A DNA stretch of 9,839 bases from DASWIV01 sp036397475 (lineage in GTDB: Bacteria > JAJVIF01 > JAPKYR01), in the NCBI GenBank assembly GCA_036397475.1, contig DASWIV010000120.1, positions 1 through 9,839 on the forward strand, given 5' to 3'. Each line of letters opens with the position of its first letter. Within the stretch, counting starts at the first letter, position 1. The notes beneath the pieces were generated by a model, which was not told the origin of the DNA, ran no database searches, and saw only the letters and a list, made by a program, of their open reading frames with translations. This document shows positions 1 through 7,156 of the stretch, piece after piece. Both the position numbers and the translations under genes were made by a program.

Positions 1-2036
1 TGGATCAGATAGCCTTGATGATCAACGGAGCGAGTAACGACACGTTAGTTTTCGCGACCGCAAAAGGCGGACGAATAATCCTTGAAAGCGCTACCGCCGT
101 AAGTGAATTTACGATATCGGACAATAAGAACAATGAATTACTTAATGCCCTGGGACTTCATGTAAAGGGCGCGTTTAATTCAGCCGTATTTGCCCCGACA
201 CTTCCTCTGACAGACAGCACACCCGCAATTTTCATCGGCGACGGTCCTGTCAGTACTCTCACCTTCGACAGCAGCAACAACACCCTGAATATATTCCTTG
301 GCGCTGACGCGAACGGGGGGATTTCCAAGGCATCCAATATAATCATCAAGGAAGGCACCTATTCGGATGTTGCCGAATTGATAGATGAAATACAGGGAAA
401 AATAGACATCGCTTTCGGGGAAGATAAAATTCTTGTAAGTGACGCGGGTGGTGGCGTACTCCAGTTGGAAACCGTCGCGACCGGCGATGAAATTGGTGTA
501 GGCGACCTGGTTATCGGCGGTCCGTTCAACGGACTCGACGATACCGCTTCCGCAGGAGCAGCGCTCAACCTGATAGCAGGACCATCCCCTGCTCCCGCCA
601 CAAATGCGGATATTGCCGGAACCGACGGCAACGACAAAATTATTATCGACCTTGGACCGACCACTTCCAAAAATGGACTGGACGTTCTACCCCAGGTTGT
701 CGACATCGATGCAAGCCTTGTTACAAACGAAACCGAACTTCTCGCTGAAATTCAACGGCAGATTTTTAACAATGAAATACTCCGCGGAGCAGTTGAAGTC
801 AGCCTTCTTAATGGCAAGCTGGAATTCGAATCGTCCAAAAAAGGCTCCCAGGTTCTCGCCGAGGATTTTCAGATTACCGATGGCGCGACAGGCACCCTTA
901 CCGCATTAGGTCTGTCTGATGTGCCGATACAGGCGATAATCTCAAATATTCCCGCTTTCCCGTTCATAGTGGTCGCTGGATTCAACGATACCCTGACAAT
1001 CGACATTGGACCTTCGGTCAGTCTCGATGGGACCAATCCCGATCCGGTGACTATCACAATCCCTCCGGGAATCTACAACAATCCTCCTCCACAGGATATC
1101 GTATCCGCAATTCAAAGCGGTATTGCGAAGAATCCTGCACTGAACGGTGCTATCACAGTCAGCTTGAATGGTGGAACGCTCTCCATTCAAAGTACAAAAG
1201 CCGGATCGGAAGTCCAGGGATCCGATCTCGTTATTTCCGGAGCGCTTGCCGGCACAATTTTTGGTGCCGACCCGGCAACTGCAATAAGCGGTGGTGGATC
1301 TTCAGACGGATTAGGTGACGAATTACAACCGAACAATATTTTTAATACCCTCATTACAGTCCGCGATGATAACCTCGGTGTTGGATGGAAATTTTCCGGA
1401 TTATTCGACGTCCAGAATCAAAATCAGGATCTGCTCGGGCTTGTGGATGGCGATATCATTACAGTGAAATACGACGCCGGCACATTTGATTTCAATGTCC
1501 TGTCATCCGATACGTTAAAGTACATCGTCAATAACCTCCAGGAGATTTTCGGCTCACGCGCTTACGTATCCCTGACCGGCGACGGGCGAATCAGTATCCG
1601 GAACCTTGAAACCTACCAGATTTACAATATTGAGATATCGGCAAAGGGTGCAAATGGAGGGGCACGTCCGATCTTCGACGCTATCTTTTCCGAACTTCCC
1701 GAAGAGATCCCCGGTCTGACGACTTCTTCATCGCTATCAATGCGGGACAATACCCGATTCAAACGCCTTGGAGATCAGGATCTCGCACTTCTGGATACAG
1801 ACCTTGAAAACCTCCTTCGCGCCGAAGCGGTTGTCGGTTCCCGGGGAAACCGCCTTGCCACAATTACCGACCTCTTCTCCGCCCAGGGATTAAATATTGA
1901 GGGACTACGCCAGACCATCGAAGCTTCGAATTTCGCTGAGGTCCTTACAACTTTGAGCCAGCAGGAACTGGTTCTCCAGAGTTCACTTGGTGTGGGAGCC
2001 AGGGTCCTTCCGCCCAGTCTCCTCGATTTCCTGTAA
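1..2036 (+). CDS. flgL: Flagellar hook-associated protein 3 (FlgL), 5' partial, with large repeat insertions
   Basis: FlgL joins the flagellar hook to the filament, together with FlgK. The frame is open to the left edge (first full codon at 3), so the N-terminal helical part lies outside the window. Numbering residues from the TTG at 15, the last ~85 (589-673) match a FlgL/flagellin C-terminal helix: a leucine-rich LLDTDLENLLRAEAVVG stretch, then GSRGNRL, and the typical ending SLLDFL. Before it lies a chain of beta-rich repeats of the flagellin hook IN type: the tail of one (about 1-48), then roughly 75-178, 205-300 and 322-416. Each tends to read NDxLxIxxG, a helix like DIVSAIQSGI, then NGGTLSIQSTKAGS. 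FNTLITVRDDNL (443-454) resembles the FlgL segment that precedes the C-terminal helix, but about 135 residues are inserted between the two. FlgL is usually ~300-400 residues; this fragment alone exceeds 670. A multi-domain flagellin is the alternative. No fliW or csrA follows. Confidence 0.85.
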   Translation, partial: DQIALMINGASNDTLVFATAKGGRIILESATAVSEFTISDNKNNELLNALGLHVKGAFNSAVFAPTLPLTDSTPAIFIGDGPVSTLTFDSSNNTLNIFLGADANGGISKASNIIIKEGTYSDVAELIDEIQGKIDIAFGEDKILVSDAGGGVLQLETVATGDEIGVGDLVIGGPFNGLDDTASAGAALNLIAGPSPAPATNADIAGTDGNDKIIIDLGPTTSKNGLDVLPQVVDIDASLVTNETELLAEIQRQIFNNEILRGAVEVSLLNGKLEFESSKKGSQVLAEDFQITDGATGTLTALGLSDVPIQAIISNIPAFPFIVVAGFNDTLTIDIGPSVSLDGTNPDPVTITIPPGIYNNPPPQDIVSAIQSGIAKNPALNGAITVSLNGGTLSIQSTKAGSEVQGSDLVISGALAGTIFGADPATAISGGGSSDGLGDELQPNNIFNTLITVRDDNLGVGWKFSGLFDVQNQNQDLLGLVDGDIITVKYDAGTFDFNVLSSDTLKYIVNNLQEIFGSRAYVSLTGDGRISIRNLETYQIYNIEISAKGANGGARPIFDAIFSELPEEIPGLTTSSSLSMRDNTRFKRLGDQDLALLDTDLENLLRAEAVVGSRGNRLATITDLFSAQGLNIEGLRQTIEASNFAEVLTTLSQQELVLQSSLGVGARVLPPSLLDFL

Positions 2037-2123
2037 ATGGCATCCATAGCCTCTGCCCGACTGCAAAGGCGGCGCTAAGAGTGCCACTTATCCTAAACTA
2101 TTAAATTTACCTTTGAGGAAACT

Positions 2124-3017
2124 TTATCCTGAAACCCTGATCTCCACTTCATCTTCACTGCCTGTCCCAAACTTTAATTTGTCCCCGGACACCGACTCAA
2201 ACTTGTGATTTCTTATCATCAATTCTTCCTGCAATCGATTGAGAAAGTGTCCGGAATCTGCAGTGCCATCAGGTTTTATACTTACTGTAAGGTCTTCGCT
2301 TTCGTCCCTTAATCTCCATGTTATAAAATTAGCAGCTTTAAAGACCATTCTCTTGGCCGATGTCAAATTCCGCATCAGGTCCGGAAAATGATCTATCATG
2401 CTCTCCGCGACCTCAAGTTCCTGCCTGTAGCCGTATCCGAGGAGGAATCCTACCGCTTCTATCCCGGCATAATGCGCCGCGTGGATATCCGCGTCCCTGT
2501 CTCCGACATAAAAAAGGCTATCCGGACCTCCCAACACCGGAATCCAGTCTTTCAGCACATCTGATTTATTTAATCCCGGCTTCATTCCGAGACAGTCCCA
2601 CACATCGAAATATTTTCTCAGATCGCATTCATCCAGCACCGTGTTGAAATAATGACCGGACGCGTTGGTCAGGCAACCAAGCAAATAACCTCTTGACTTC
2701 AACGCATCAAGAGTCTCGTATACGCCATCGTAGGTCCGGCCATCTCCCCGTTCGAGGCGCGCAACTTCAGAGTCGCTGACCCCCTTCTGGAGGATTTTCC
2801 ATTTATCCTTGTATTTTTCGGGCAATAATGCGGGGAAAAATTGATGCGACGGAGTTCCGATCAGCCTCTTGACCATATCCCAGTCCGGAGCGATCAGATC
2901 CGCGCCAACCCTGGCGCTGAATTCTCTGAACCCGTCGAGAATCGCGTCATACGAAGTCGTTGTGGAATTGTAAAGCGTGCCATCGAGATCGAAGGCGATG
3001 CCTTTTACATCCGTCAT
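2124..3017 (-). CDS. HAD-superfamily hydrolase (phosphoglycolate-phosphatase-like) with C-terminal extension
   Basis: Predicted cytoplasmic phosphatase of the haloacid dehalogenase superfamily, which hydrolyses phosphomonoesters through an aspartyl-phosphate. All four motifs are visible in 297 residues: motif I FDLDGTLYN with D10 (nucleophile) and D12; motif II LTNAS with T117; a motif III lysine in GMKPGLNKSD (K146 or K151); and motif IV YVGDRDADIHAAHYAGI with D173 and D177, the usual GDxxxD pattern. A cap domain probably fills about 18-95. After the core, residues ~225-297 form an extra hydrophilic tail that ordinary phosphoglycolate phosphatases lack. The substrate cannot be told from sequence. 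It is the last gene of the - strand set, starting 33 nt after the TAA of its upstream neighbour and in the same frame. No clear Shine-Dalgarno precedes the ATG, which may point to translational coupling. It converges on flgL, and no strong terminator hairpin is evident in the 87-nt gap. Confidence 0.85.
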   Translation of the reverse strand: MTDVKGIAFDLDGTLYNSTTTSYDAILDGFREFSARVGADLIAPDWDMVKRLIGTPSHQFFPALLPEKYKDKWKILQKGVSDSEVARLERGDGRTYDGVYETLDALKSRGYLLGCLTNASGHYFNTVLDECDLRKYFDVWDCLGMKPGLNKSDVLKDWIPVLGGPDSLFYVGDRDADIHAAHYAGIEAVGFLLGYGYRQELEVAESMIDHFPDLMRNLTSAKRMVFKAANFITWRLRDESEDLTVSIKPDGTADSGHFLNRLQEELMIRNHKFESVSGDKLKFGTGSEDEVEIRVSG

Positions 3018-3050
3018 AATAAGTGGAGGATAAACGATTTCAGGGAGACA

Positions 3051-4052
3051 TTAAACCGTCTGGATCTTTCTGCTCAGATCCCTGACATATTTAATGATCT
3101 CGCCCTCTTTGTAATTGAACGCGAATTTCGCCGCAACCTGGTGAGGGAAAATCGTATTCCCGTTTGGTTTGCTGTCGTCGAATATCAAACCGGCGGTCTG
3201 GTCGGAATCGAGATACACCCACTTGCCGCTGAAATTTTTGCGCAATACCTCTCCGATATAATTCCCCAGGAGGTATAGAAATACCCGGGTCTCGGTTTTC
3301 TTTCCTTCCTTTGACATTTTTTCATTCAAGGAAGAAATGTATGCGTCGATAAATTTCAAGCTCTCGATAGAATAGTCGAGCTCAAACCCAAGGTCATCTT
3401 TCAGGAACCCTATGAATTTATTCGTCTCGTCGGCGATGTTCTTCGCAAGTTCATCGCTGGTGATATGGAGCGATGCGCCTGACGATTCTCCTTCATTGAC
3501 GGGAAGCAGCAATGCCGGATCGGATGGGGCGGGATTGAACCCGCTTGTATCCTCAAGATCATCCGCTTTGCGAATTTTCTTGACGATATCGTTCCAGTTA
3601 ACCGCGAGGTAATGGGGCTCAACACTCTTGAACGCCCGCCTAACAATTGAAAATGGGCTTATGGTCAGGTCTTTACCTGACAATCCACGGAGACCCGGTC
3701 CTGCGAACACGTCTCCGGTTTCCCATCTTCCGCCCATCGCCCGCAGCATAACTTCACCGAAATAACTCCCGATGAGTATTACGGTCGAGTCGTGCTCGTC
3801 TTCGGATAATGAAGGTATCAGTTCATTTAAAACCTTGTCGAGAATCACCAGCGACTGTGGTGAGAATTCAAGCTCGATCCCGGACATGCTGCTCACCCAC
3901 TCCACAGCATTATCCGCTGCCTTGCTGCATTCGGATGCAAGTTCTTCTGGTGCCGGCTCAGCGGCAGGAATTTCATAGACCATTATGGTCATCTCCAGAT
4001 TTTTATTCTGATCATCAAGCCTGAGAGGATACTCTTCCGTGTCCATACCCAT
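3051..4052 (-). CDS. Two-repeat protein of unknown function
   Basis: I do not recognise this family with certainty. The 333-residue product has no signal peptide or membrane segment and is probably cytoplasmic. It consists of two divergent copies of one ~130-residue domain, at about 36-161 and 199-331, joined by a proline/serine-rich linker. The copies align as SGIELEFSPQSLVILD against LGFELDYSIESLKFID, then GSYFGEVMLRAMGGRWE against GNYIGEVLRKNFSGKWV, and finally NWNDIVKKI against YVRDLSRKI. The (Y/F)xGEVLR...G.W signature recalls small DUF3806-like bacterial domains; that link is a guess. I chose the ATG at 4052 because AAGGA (4060-4064) lies 7 nt before it. An upstream in-frame TTG at 4079 would add nine residues but lacks comparable support, and a second ATG follows at 4046. 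The gene lies 55 nt after the DUF4350-like gene and 33 nt before the HAD gene, consistent with one transcript. Confidence 0.7.
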   Translation of the reverse strand: MGMDTEEYPLRLDDQNKNLEMTIMVYEIPAAEPAPEELASECSKAADNAVEWVSSMSGIELEFSPQSLVILDKVLNELIPSLSEDEHDSTVILIGSYFGEVMLRAMGGRWETGDVFAGPGLRGLSGKDLTISPFSIVRRAFKSVEPHYLAVNWNDIVKKIRKADDLEDTSGFNPAPSDPALLLPVNEGESSGASLHITSDELAKNIADETNKFIGFLKDDLGFELDYSIESLKFIDAYISSLNEKMSKEGKKTETRVFLYLLGNYIGEVLRKNFSGKWVYLDSDQTAGLIFDDSKPNGNTIFPHQVAAKFAFNYKEGEIIKYVRDLSRKIQTV

Positions 4053-4059
4053 TCTACAA

Positions 4060-4064
4060 TCCTT
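4060..4064 (-). promoter_or_regulatory. Shine-Dalgarno AAGGA deciding the start of the two-repeat gene
   Basis: On the - strand AAGGA is followed by 7 nt and then the ATG at 4052. This favours that start over the TTG at 4079, which would place the motif inside the coding region. Confidence 0.55.
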
Positions 4065-4107
4065 ATCGGCAGGTCTCAACTCTAATTATGGCATTTTGGA
4101 AAAAATA

Positions 4108-5298
4108 TCAGGAATTATCCAGTTCCCTGGCAATGTCCAGCAGGTTCTCGACATTGCCTTTTTCACTTCTCATTTCGTCTAATTTCAGGTCATATCCCGA
4201 TTTTCTTACGTTCAGCCGATTACGGTAACGCCTGTAAAGCGCATCAGCAGCGGTTTGTGTAGCGCCAGCGGCCTGCCATAATCCCGCCAGGGATGAAACA
4301 AACGCCCTCTGGCTTACACCAATCGCTCCATGCACTTTCCTGACCCTCCCGAATCTCGCTCCCGCCGAGCCAATTCCCAGAGCCACAACAAACGCAAGGT
4401 ACATCAGCCCCTTTCCGAATGGTGTCCGGACAGCGTCCGATATTCCACGTGTCTGGAAAAACCCGTGATGATATTCATCAAAGAGAATTCGCCCTTTTTT
4501 CCTGCCCCTCTCATCCATCAACATGCTTACAAGCAGGGCGGCATTATCTTCTTCCTGCAGCAGCATGTTGCTGAAAATCATGGGATCGCTGACCACCCAT
4601 ACTTTTCCACGGCCGTATTCCGCGAATCCTATGATCACTCCATGCGCATCCCAGAGGTATGGAGTGAGTTTCGATCCCTGCTTCATCCTGAACAATTTGG
4701 TATCGACCGGACCTTCCTCTATATATGTATTCACCTTATCAAGGCCTTCGAATTTCCATTCACGGTCCGGAATATAAACTCTTAGACGATGCGGCTGGAC
4801 ATCGCCGTCGTAATCTTCAGAATTTCCCAGGAGTTCAGGTGTTGTCGATTCAACATCCATTTCCGTGAACCAGTCATCCTGGATATTGTCAAGTTTTAAT
4901 CCTGCTGACAATGGCAAAGAGCTGAACATATACTCATCGGAATTTCCGACTATAATCAGCGTCCCGCCTTTATCAACCCAATCCCTGATCCAGTCGATTT
5001 CATCCTCATCGGCTTCCATCAAAGCCTGAAAATGCCACAGCACATCGAAATCTCTCATCCCATATTCCGATCCGTCCAGCGGATACCTTGATCGAAACGG
5101 TTCATATCCCATGTTCTCAAGAAAATTATACGTGAGCTCCGCCCCATTGTACGCGTTTGAGTATGTCGTCCCCGGAACCATCCCACGTGAATGCCCTTCC
5201 CCTCCCGGGATTGTCGACAGGTAGATCAAGCCTGCAATTATGACAAGTACTATAGAGCCAATTACAAAATTCGTGGTATTTCTGGTGCCGGATTTCAT
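4108..5298 (-). CDS. DUF4350-like membrane-anchored protein
   Basis: A 396-residue envelope protein. An N-terminal transmembrane segment (about 11-29) is followed by a long soluble domain of the DUF4350 kind: TTYSNAYNGAELTYNFLENM (44-63) near the start, then DFDVLWHFQ, IDWIRDWVDKGGTLIIVGNS (101-120) and GRGKVWVVSDPMIFSN (229-244). The last motifs resemble the ThuA/GATase-like fold in which a wide beta sheet carries 'membrane of a gap'-type text such as 'KGGTLII'. FDEYHHG (273-279) precedes a second hydrophobic segment (about 296-314) and a basic C-terminal tail (315-396), probably cytoplasmic. In many bacteria DUF4350 proteins sit beside a MoxR-type ATPase and a DUF58 protein; neither is in this window. 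The gene begins 10 nt after the stop of the lipoprotein gene, so the two are very likely cotranscribed. No obvious Shine-Dalgarno precedes the ATG. Biochemical function is unknown; the family assignment is from motif memory only. Confidence 0.7.
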   Translation of the reverse strand: MKSGTRNTTNFVIGSIVLVIIAGLIYLSTIPGGEGHSRGMVPGTTYSNAYNGAELTYNFLENMGYEPFRSRYPLDGSEYGMRDFDVLWHFQALMEADEDEIDWIRDWVDKGGTLIIVGNSDEYMFSSLPLSAGLKLDNIQDDWFTEMDVESTTPELLGNSEDYDGDVQPHRLRVYIPDREWKFEGLDKVNTYIEEGPVDTKLFRMKQGSKLTPYLWDAHGVIIGFAEYGRGKVWVVSDPMIFSNMLLQEEDNAALLVSMLMDERGRKKGRILFDEYHHGFFQTRGISDAVRTPFGKGLMYLAFVVALGIGSAGARFGRVRKVHGAIGVSQRAFVSSLAGLWQAAGATQTAADALYRRYRNRLNVRKSGYDLKLDEMRSEKGNVENLLDIARELDNS

Positions 5299-5308
5299 TC
5301 GCTGATAG

Positions 5309-5977
5309 TTAATACCATGGAAGATAGGTCGAAAGGACAGTTTCCCCCGAGATTCTCGTCAGGAGCAGGCATCCCCTGTCCCATTCCTTTCGCGCCGCGA
5401 CAGCATACTTTTCTCCTGATTCTATAAATTCATCGTAAAACATCAATCCATGCAATTCCGATATATTGAGCGCGACAGCGAATGGCGCGCTTGTCTCCAT
5501 GCCTTCACGGTCAACACTTCTCACGCTAAGTCCACGCGGATCGTTGGTCGGATCGGTCTGAAAACATACGAGCATCAACACAACGCTTATTTCATTTTCC
5601 GGAATTATGTAGTGAGTTATCGCCAGCGGTTCGATTTCCCCATACGCCGGGACCTCGAACTTGTCGTTTTCATAGATGGCTGTCCTGCGTTGATTTTCGT
5701 AAACCAGCCCCCACGACGCTCCCTTATCAATCGGTGCGACATCGACTTCCTTTCCCGCAAACTCTATGTACCATGTTCCAGATAGATCTTCCCCTGAATT
5801 CAGAACCGAATAAGAATATTCAACTGCCGGGATCTCGCTATCAAGAATTGAAAATTCACTCTCTTCCAGCCTCAAAGACAGTTCCATCGACTTATCCAGT
5901 GAATCCAGGGAGACGGTAGGCGTTTTCTCCGCGCAGGATACGAACATCAGAACAAGTATCACCCACTGTAACCTCAT
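5309..5977 (-). CDS. Putative lipoprotein of unknown function
   Basis: A 222-residue protein starting MRLQWVILVLMFVSC, a short basic-hydrophobic signal with a cysteine at 15. FVSC is a loose lipobox (small residue at -1, but phenylalanine rather than leucine at -3), so a signal-peptidase-II lipoprotein is likely but not certain. The mature part is mostly beta-like. Residues ~48-75 (VEYSYSVLNSGEDLSGTWYI) and ~115-140 (EPLAITHYIIPENEISVVLM) alternate as in an immunoglobulin-like or other beta-sandwich domain. I recognise no family or catalytic motif. It is the first gene of the - strand set, with the DUF4350-like membrane protein only 10 nt downstream, which suggests the two act together at the envelope. 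The ATG at 5977 is chosen because the ATG 8 nt upstream is out of frame. Confidence 0.65.
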   Translation of the reverse strand: MRLQWVILVLMFVSCAEKTPTVSLDSLDKSMELSLRLEESEFSILDSEIPAVEYSYSVLNSGEDLSGTWYIEFAGKEVDVAPIDKGASWGLVYENQRRTAIYENDKFEVPAYGEIEPLAITHYIIPENEISVVLMLVCFQTDPTNDPRGLSVRSVDREGMETSAPFAVALNISELHGLMFYDEFIESGEKYAVAARKEWDRGCLLLTRISGETVLSTYLPWY

Positions 5978-6123
5978 GCGCCCATTTTAATAGACAATCC
6001 CGAACAATTCCATTTGAGCCGGATATCATAGCTTTGTTAACTTTCCCGCGAACTTTATCCCGTCTTTACTGTCTGATATGATGTTTAAGCTTTCTTGAAA
6101 TGTTCTTTGCACAGGTTGGTCAT
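5978..6123. promoter_or_regulatory. Divergent intergenic region with a weak candidate promoter for the + strand pair
   Basis: These 146 nt separate the - strand operon from the + strand pair and should hold promoters for both. On the + strand TATGAT (6077-6082) makes a fair -10 box, with TTTATC (6054-6059) as a poor -35 match 17 nt upstream. On the - strand TATTAA lies near the lipoprotein start, but I see no matching -35. No clear operator palindrome is evident. Confidence 0.3.
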
Positions 6124-7122
6124 ATGAACCGAAAAATAAAACTGCTTCTGTACTCACTTCTTTTACTTTCACTCTGCTTTATCCTCGTTCCCGGTGCTGC
6201 GTGGTCCCAGGACGATTCGAACGCTCTCGACTATCTCCCCAGTTCACAGCAGATCTCCGGATGGGAGCCTCTTGGCAATGAGGAGCTTATGCATGGCTCC
6301 AGCATCGAATGGCTGTTTCCGGAAGAATATCCACTGATGATGGAGTTCGACCTGGCATGGTACGCGTCAGAAACTTACTCAAATTTCCAGAACGAAATGA
6401 CCATTGAGATCTTTGAATTCCCGACAACTTCCGACGCGTTCGGATTCTATGCGCTCTCCCACATAAAATATGCAGATATAGATCCGGTCACCGGTATCAC
6501 GGTCAAGCCCTACGGCTCCCCGCCACCATCTGTGATCGACACCATTCGCACCATCGATTCAAGCTACCTCGAAGGATACAAGGACCGATTTTATTTCAGG
6601 CTGCGTATCGACGACGATACTGTAGATTCAACCCTCATCCAGGTTGCAGTTAAACTACAGGGAAATCTCCCTAATTATCCCGTCCAGGCCGACATGATAG
6701 GACTCCTCCCTCGGCGGGACCTGGTCAACGGAACCGAGCGCTACGTGCGCGGAGCATACGGACTTGACCTTCTTCTCGACTGGGACGGCTACGATATTTT
6801 CGGATACAACGAATACGACTGGAAAGCTGTATGTGGCGAATACCGCCTCGGCAGCGGAGAATATTTCCTGCTCCTGATAGCCCGGTACGACGATTCCGAT
6901 ACCGCTGCAATCGCCGCCGACAGGCTTCAGGACCGCTTTTCCGAAAAATCCTGGAATACCTTGATCGTCCCGCCCCTCGAAAATGGCGCTCACCCGCGAG
7001 GATTCAAAGATGACACGATCGCGGCATTCTGGAACGATGGGGATAAACTCTGGCTGTGCTGGGACCTGACCAATCAGAACGCCCTCAACGCCGCAATGAG
7101 ACAAATCGAAGCAATTAGATAA
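6124..7122 (+). CDS. Exported DUF6599-like protein
   Basis: A 332-residue secreted or periplasmic protein. I chose the ATG at 6124, not the one at 6100: MNRKIK followed by a leucine-rich core and GAAWSQ is a standard signal peptide with probable cleavage after AWS (about residue 28), whereas the longer form puts eight extra residues ahead of the basic region. An AGG at 6113-6115 gives a weak Shine-Dalgarno 8 nt upstream. The mature part resembles DUF6599: an early LPSSQQISGWEPL segment, then MTIEIFEFPTTSDAFGFYA (92-110), in which the protein context 'Ala-Phe-Gly-x-Tyr' is typical, and a later half with EYFLLLIARYDDSDTAAIAA (246-265) and a closing FWNDGDKLWLCWDL. No catalytic residues are known to me for this family. 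The metallopeptidase gene follows after 34 nt, so the two are probably cotranscribed and both act outside the cytoplasm. Confidence 0.7.
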   Translation: MNRKIKLLLYSLLLLSLCFILVPGAAWSQDDSNALDYLPSSQQISGWEPLGNEELMHGSSIEWLFPEEYPLMMEFDLAWYASETYSNFQNEMTIEIFEFPTTSDAFGFYALSHIKYADIDPVTGITVKPYGSPPPSVIDTIRTIDSSYLEGYKDRFYFRLRIDDDTVDSTLIQVAVKLQGNLPNYPVQADMIGLLPRRDLVNGTERYVRGAYGLDLLLDWDGYDIFGYNEYDWKAVCGEYRLGSGEYFLLLIARYDDSDTAAIAADRLQDRFSEKSWNTLIVPPLENGAHPRGFKDDTIAAFWNDGDKLWLCWDLTNQNALNAAMRQIEAIR

Positions 7123-7156
7123 AATAGAGCAGAAAAAACCGGAGAAAATTATTAAC

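Noticed and set aside
359..706. 115-codon - strand ORF inside flgL
   Set aside because: Low-complexity antisense frame opposite the beta repeats of FlgL.
2037..2123. Terminator between the converging flgL and HAD genes
   Set aside because: Only short weak GC inverted repeats without a T-run are visible; not enough to call.
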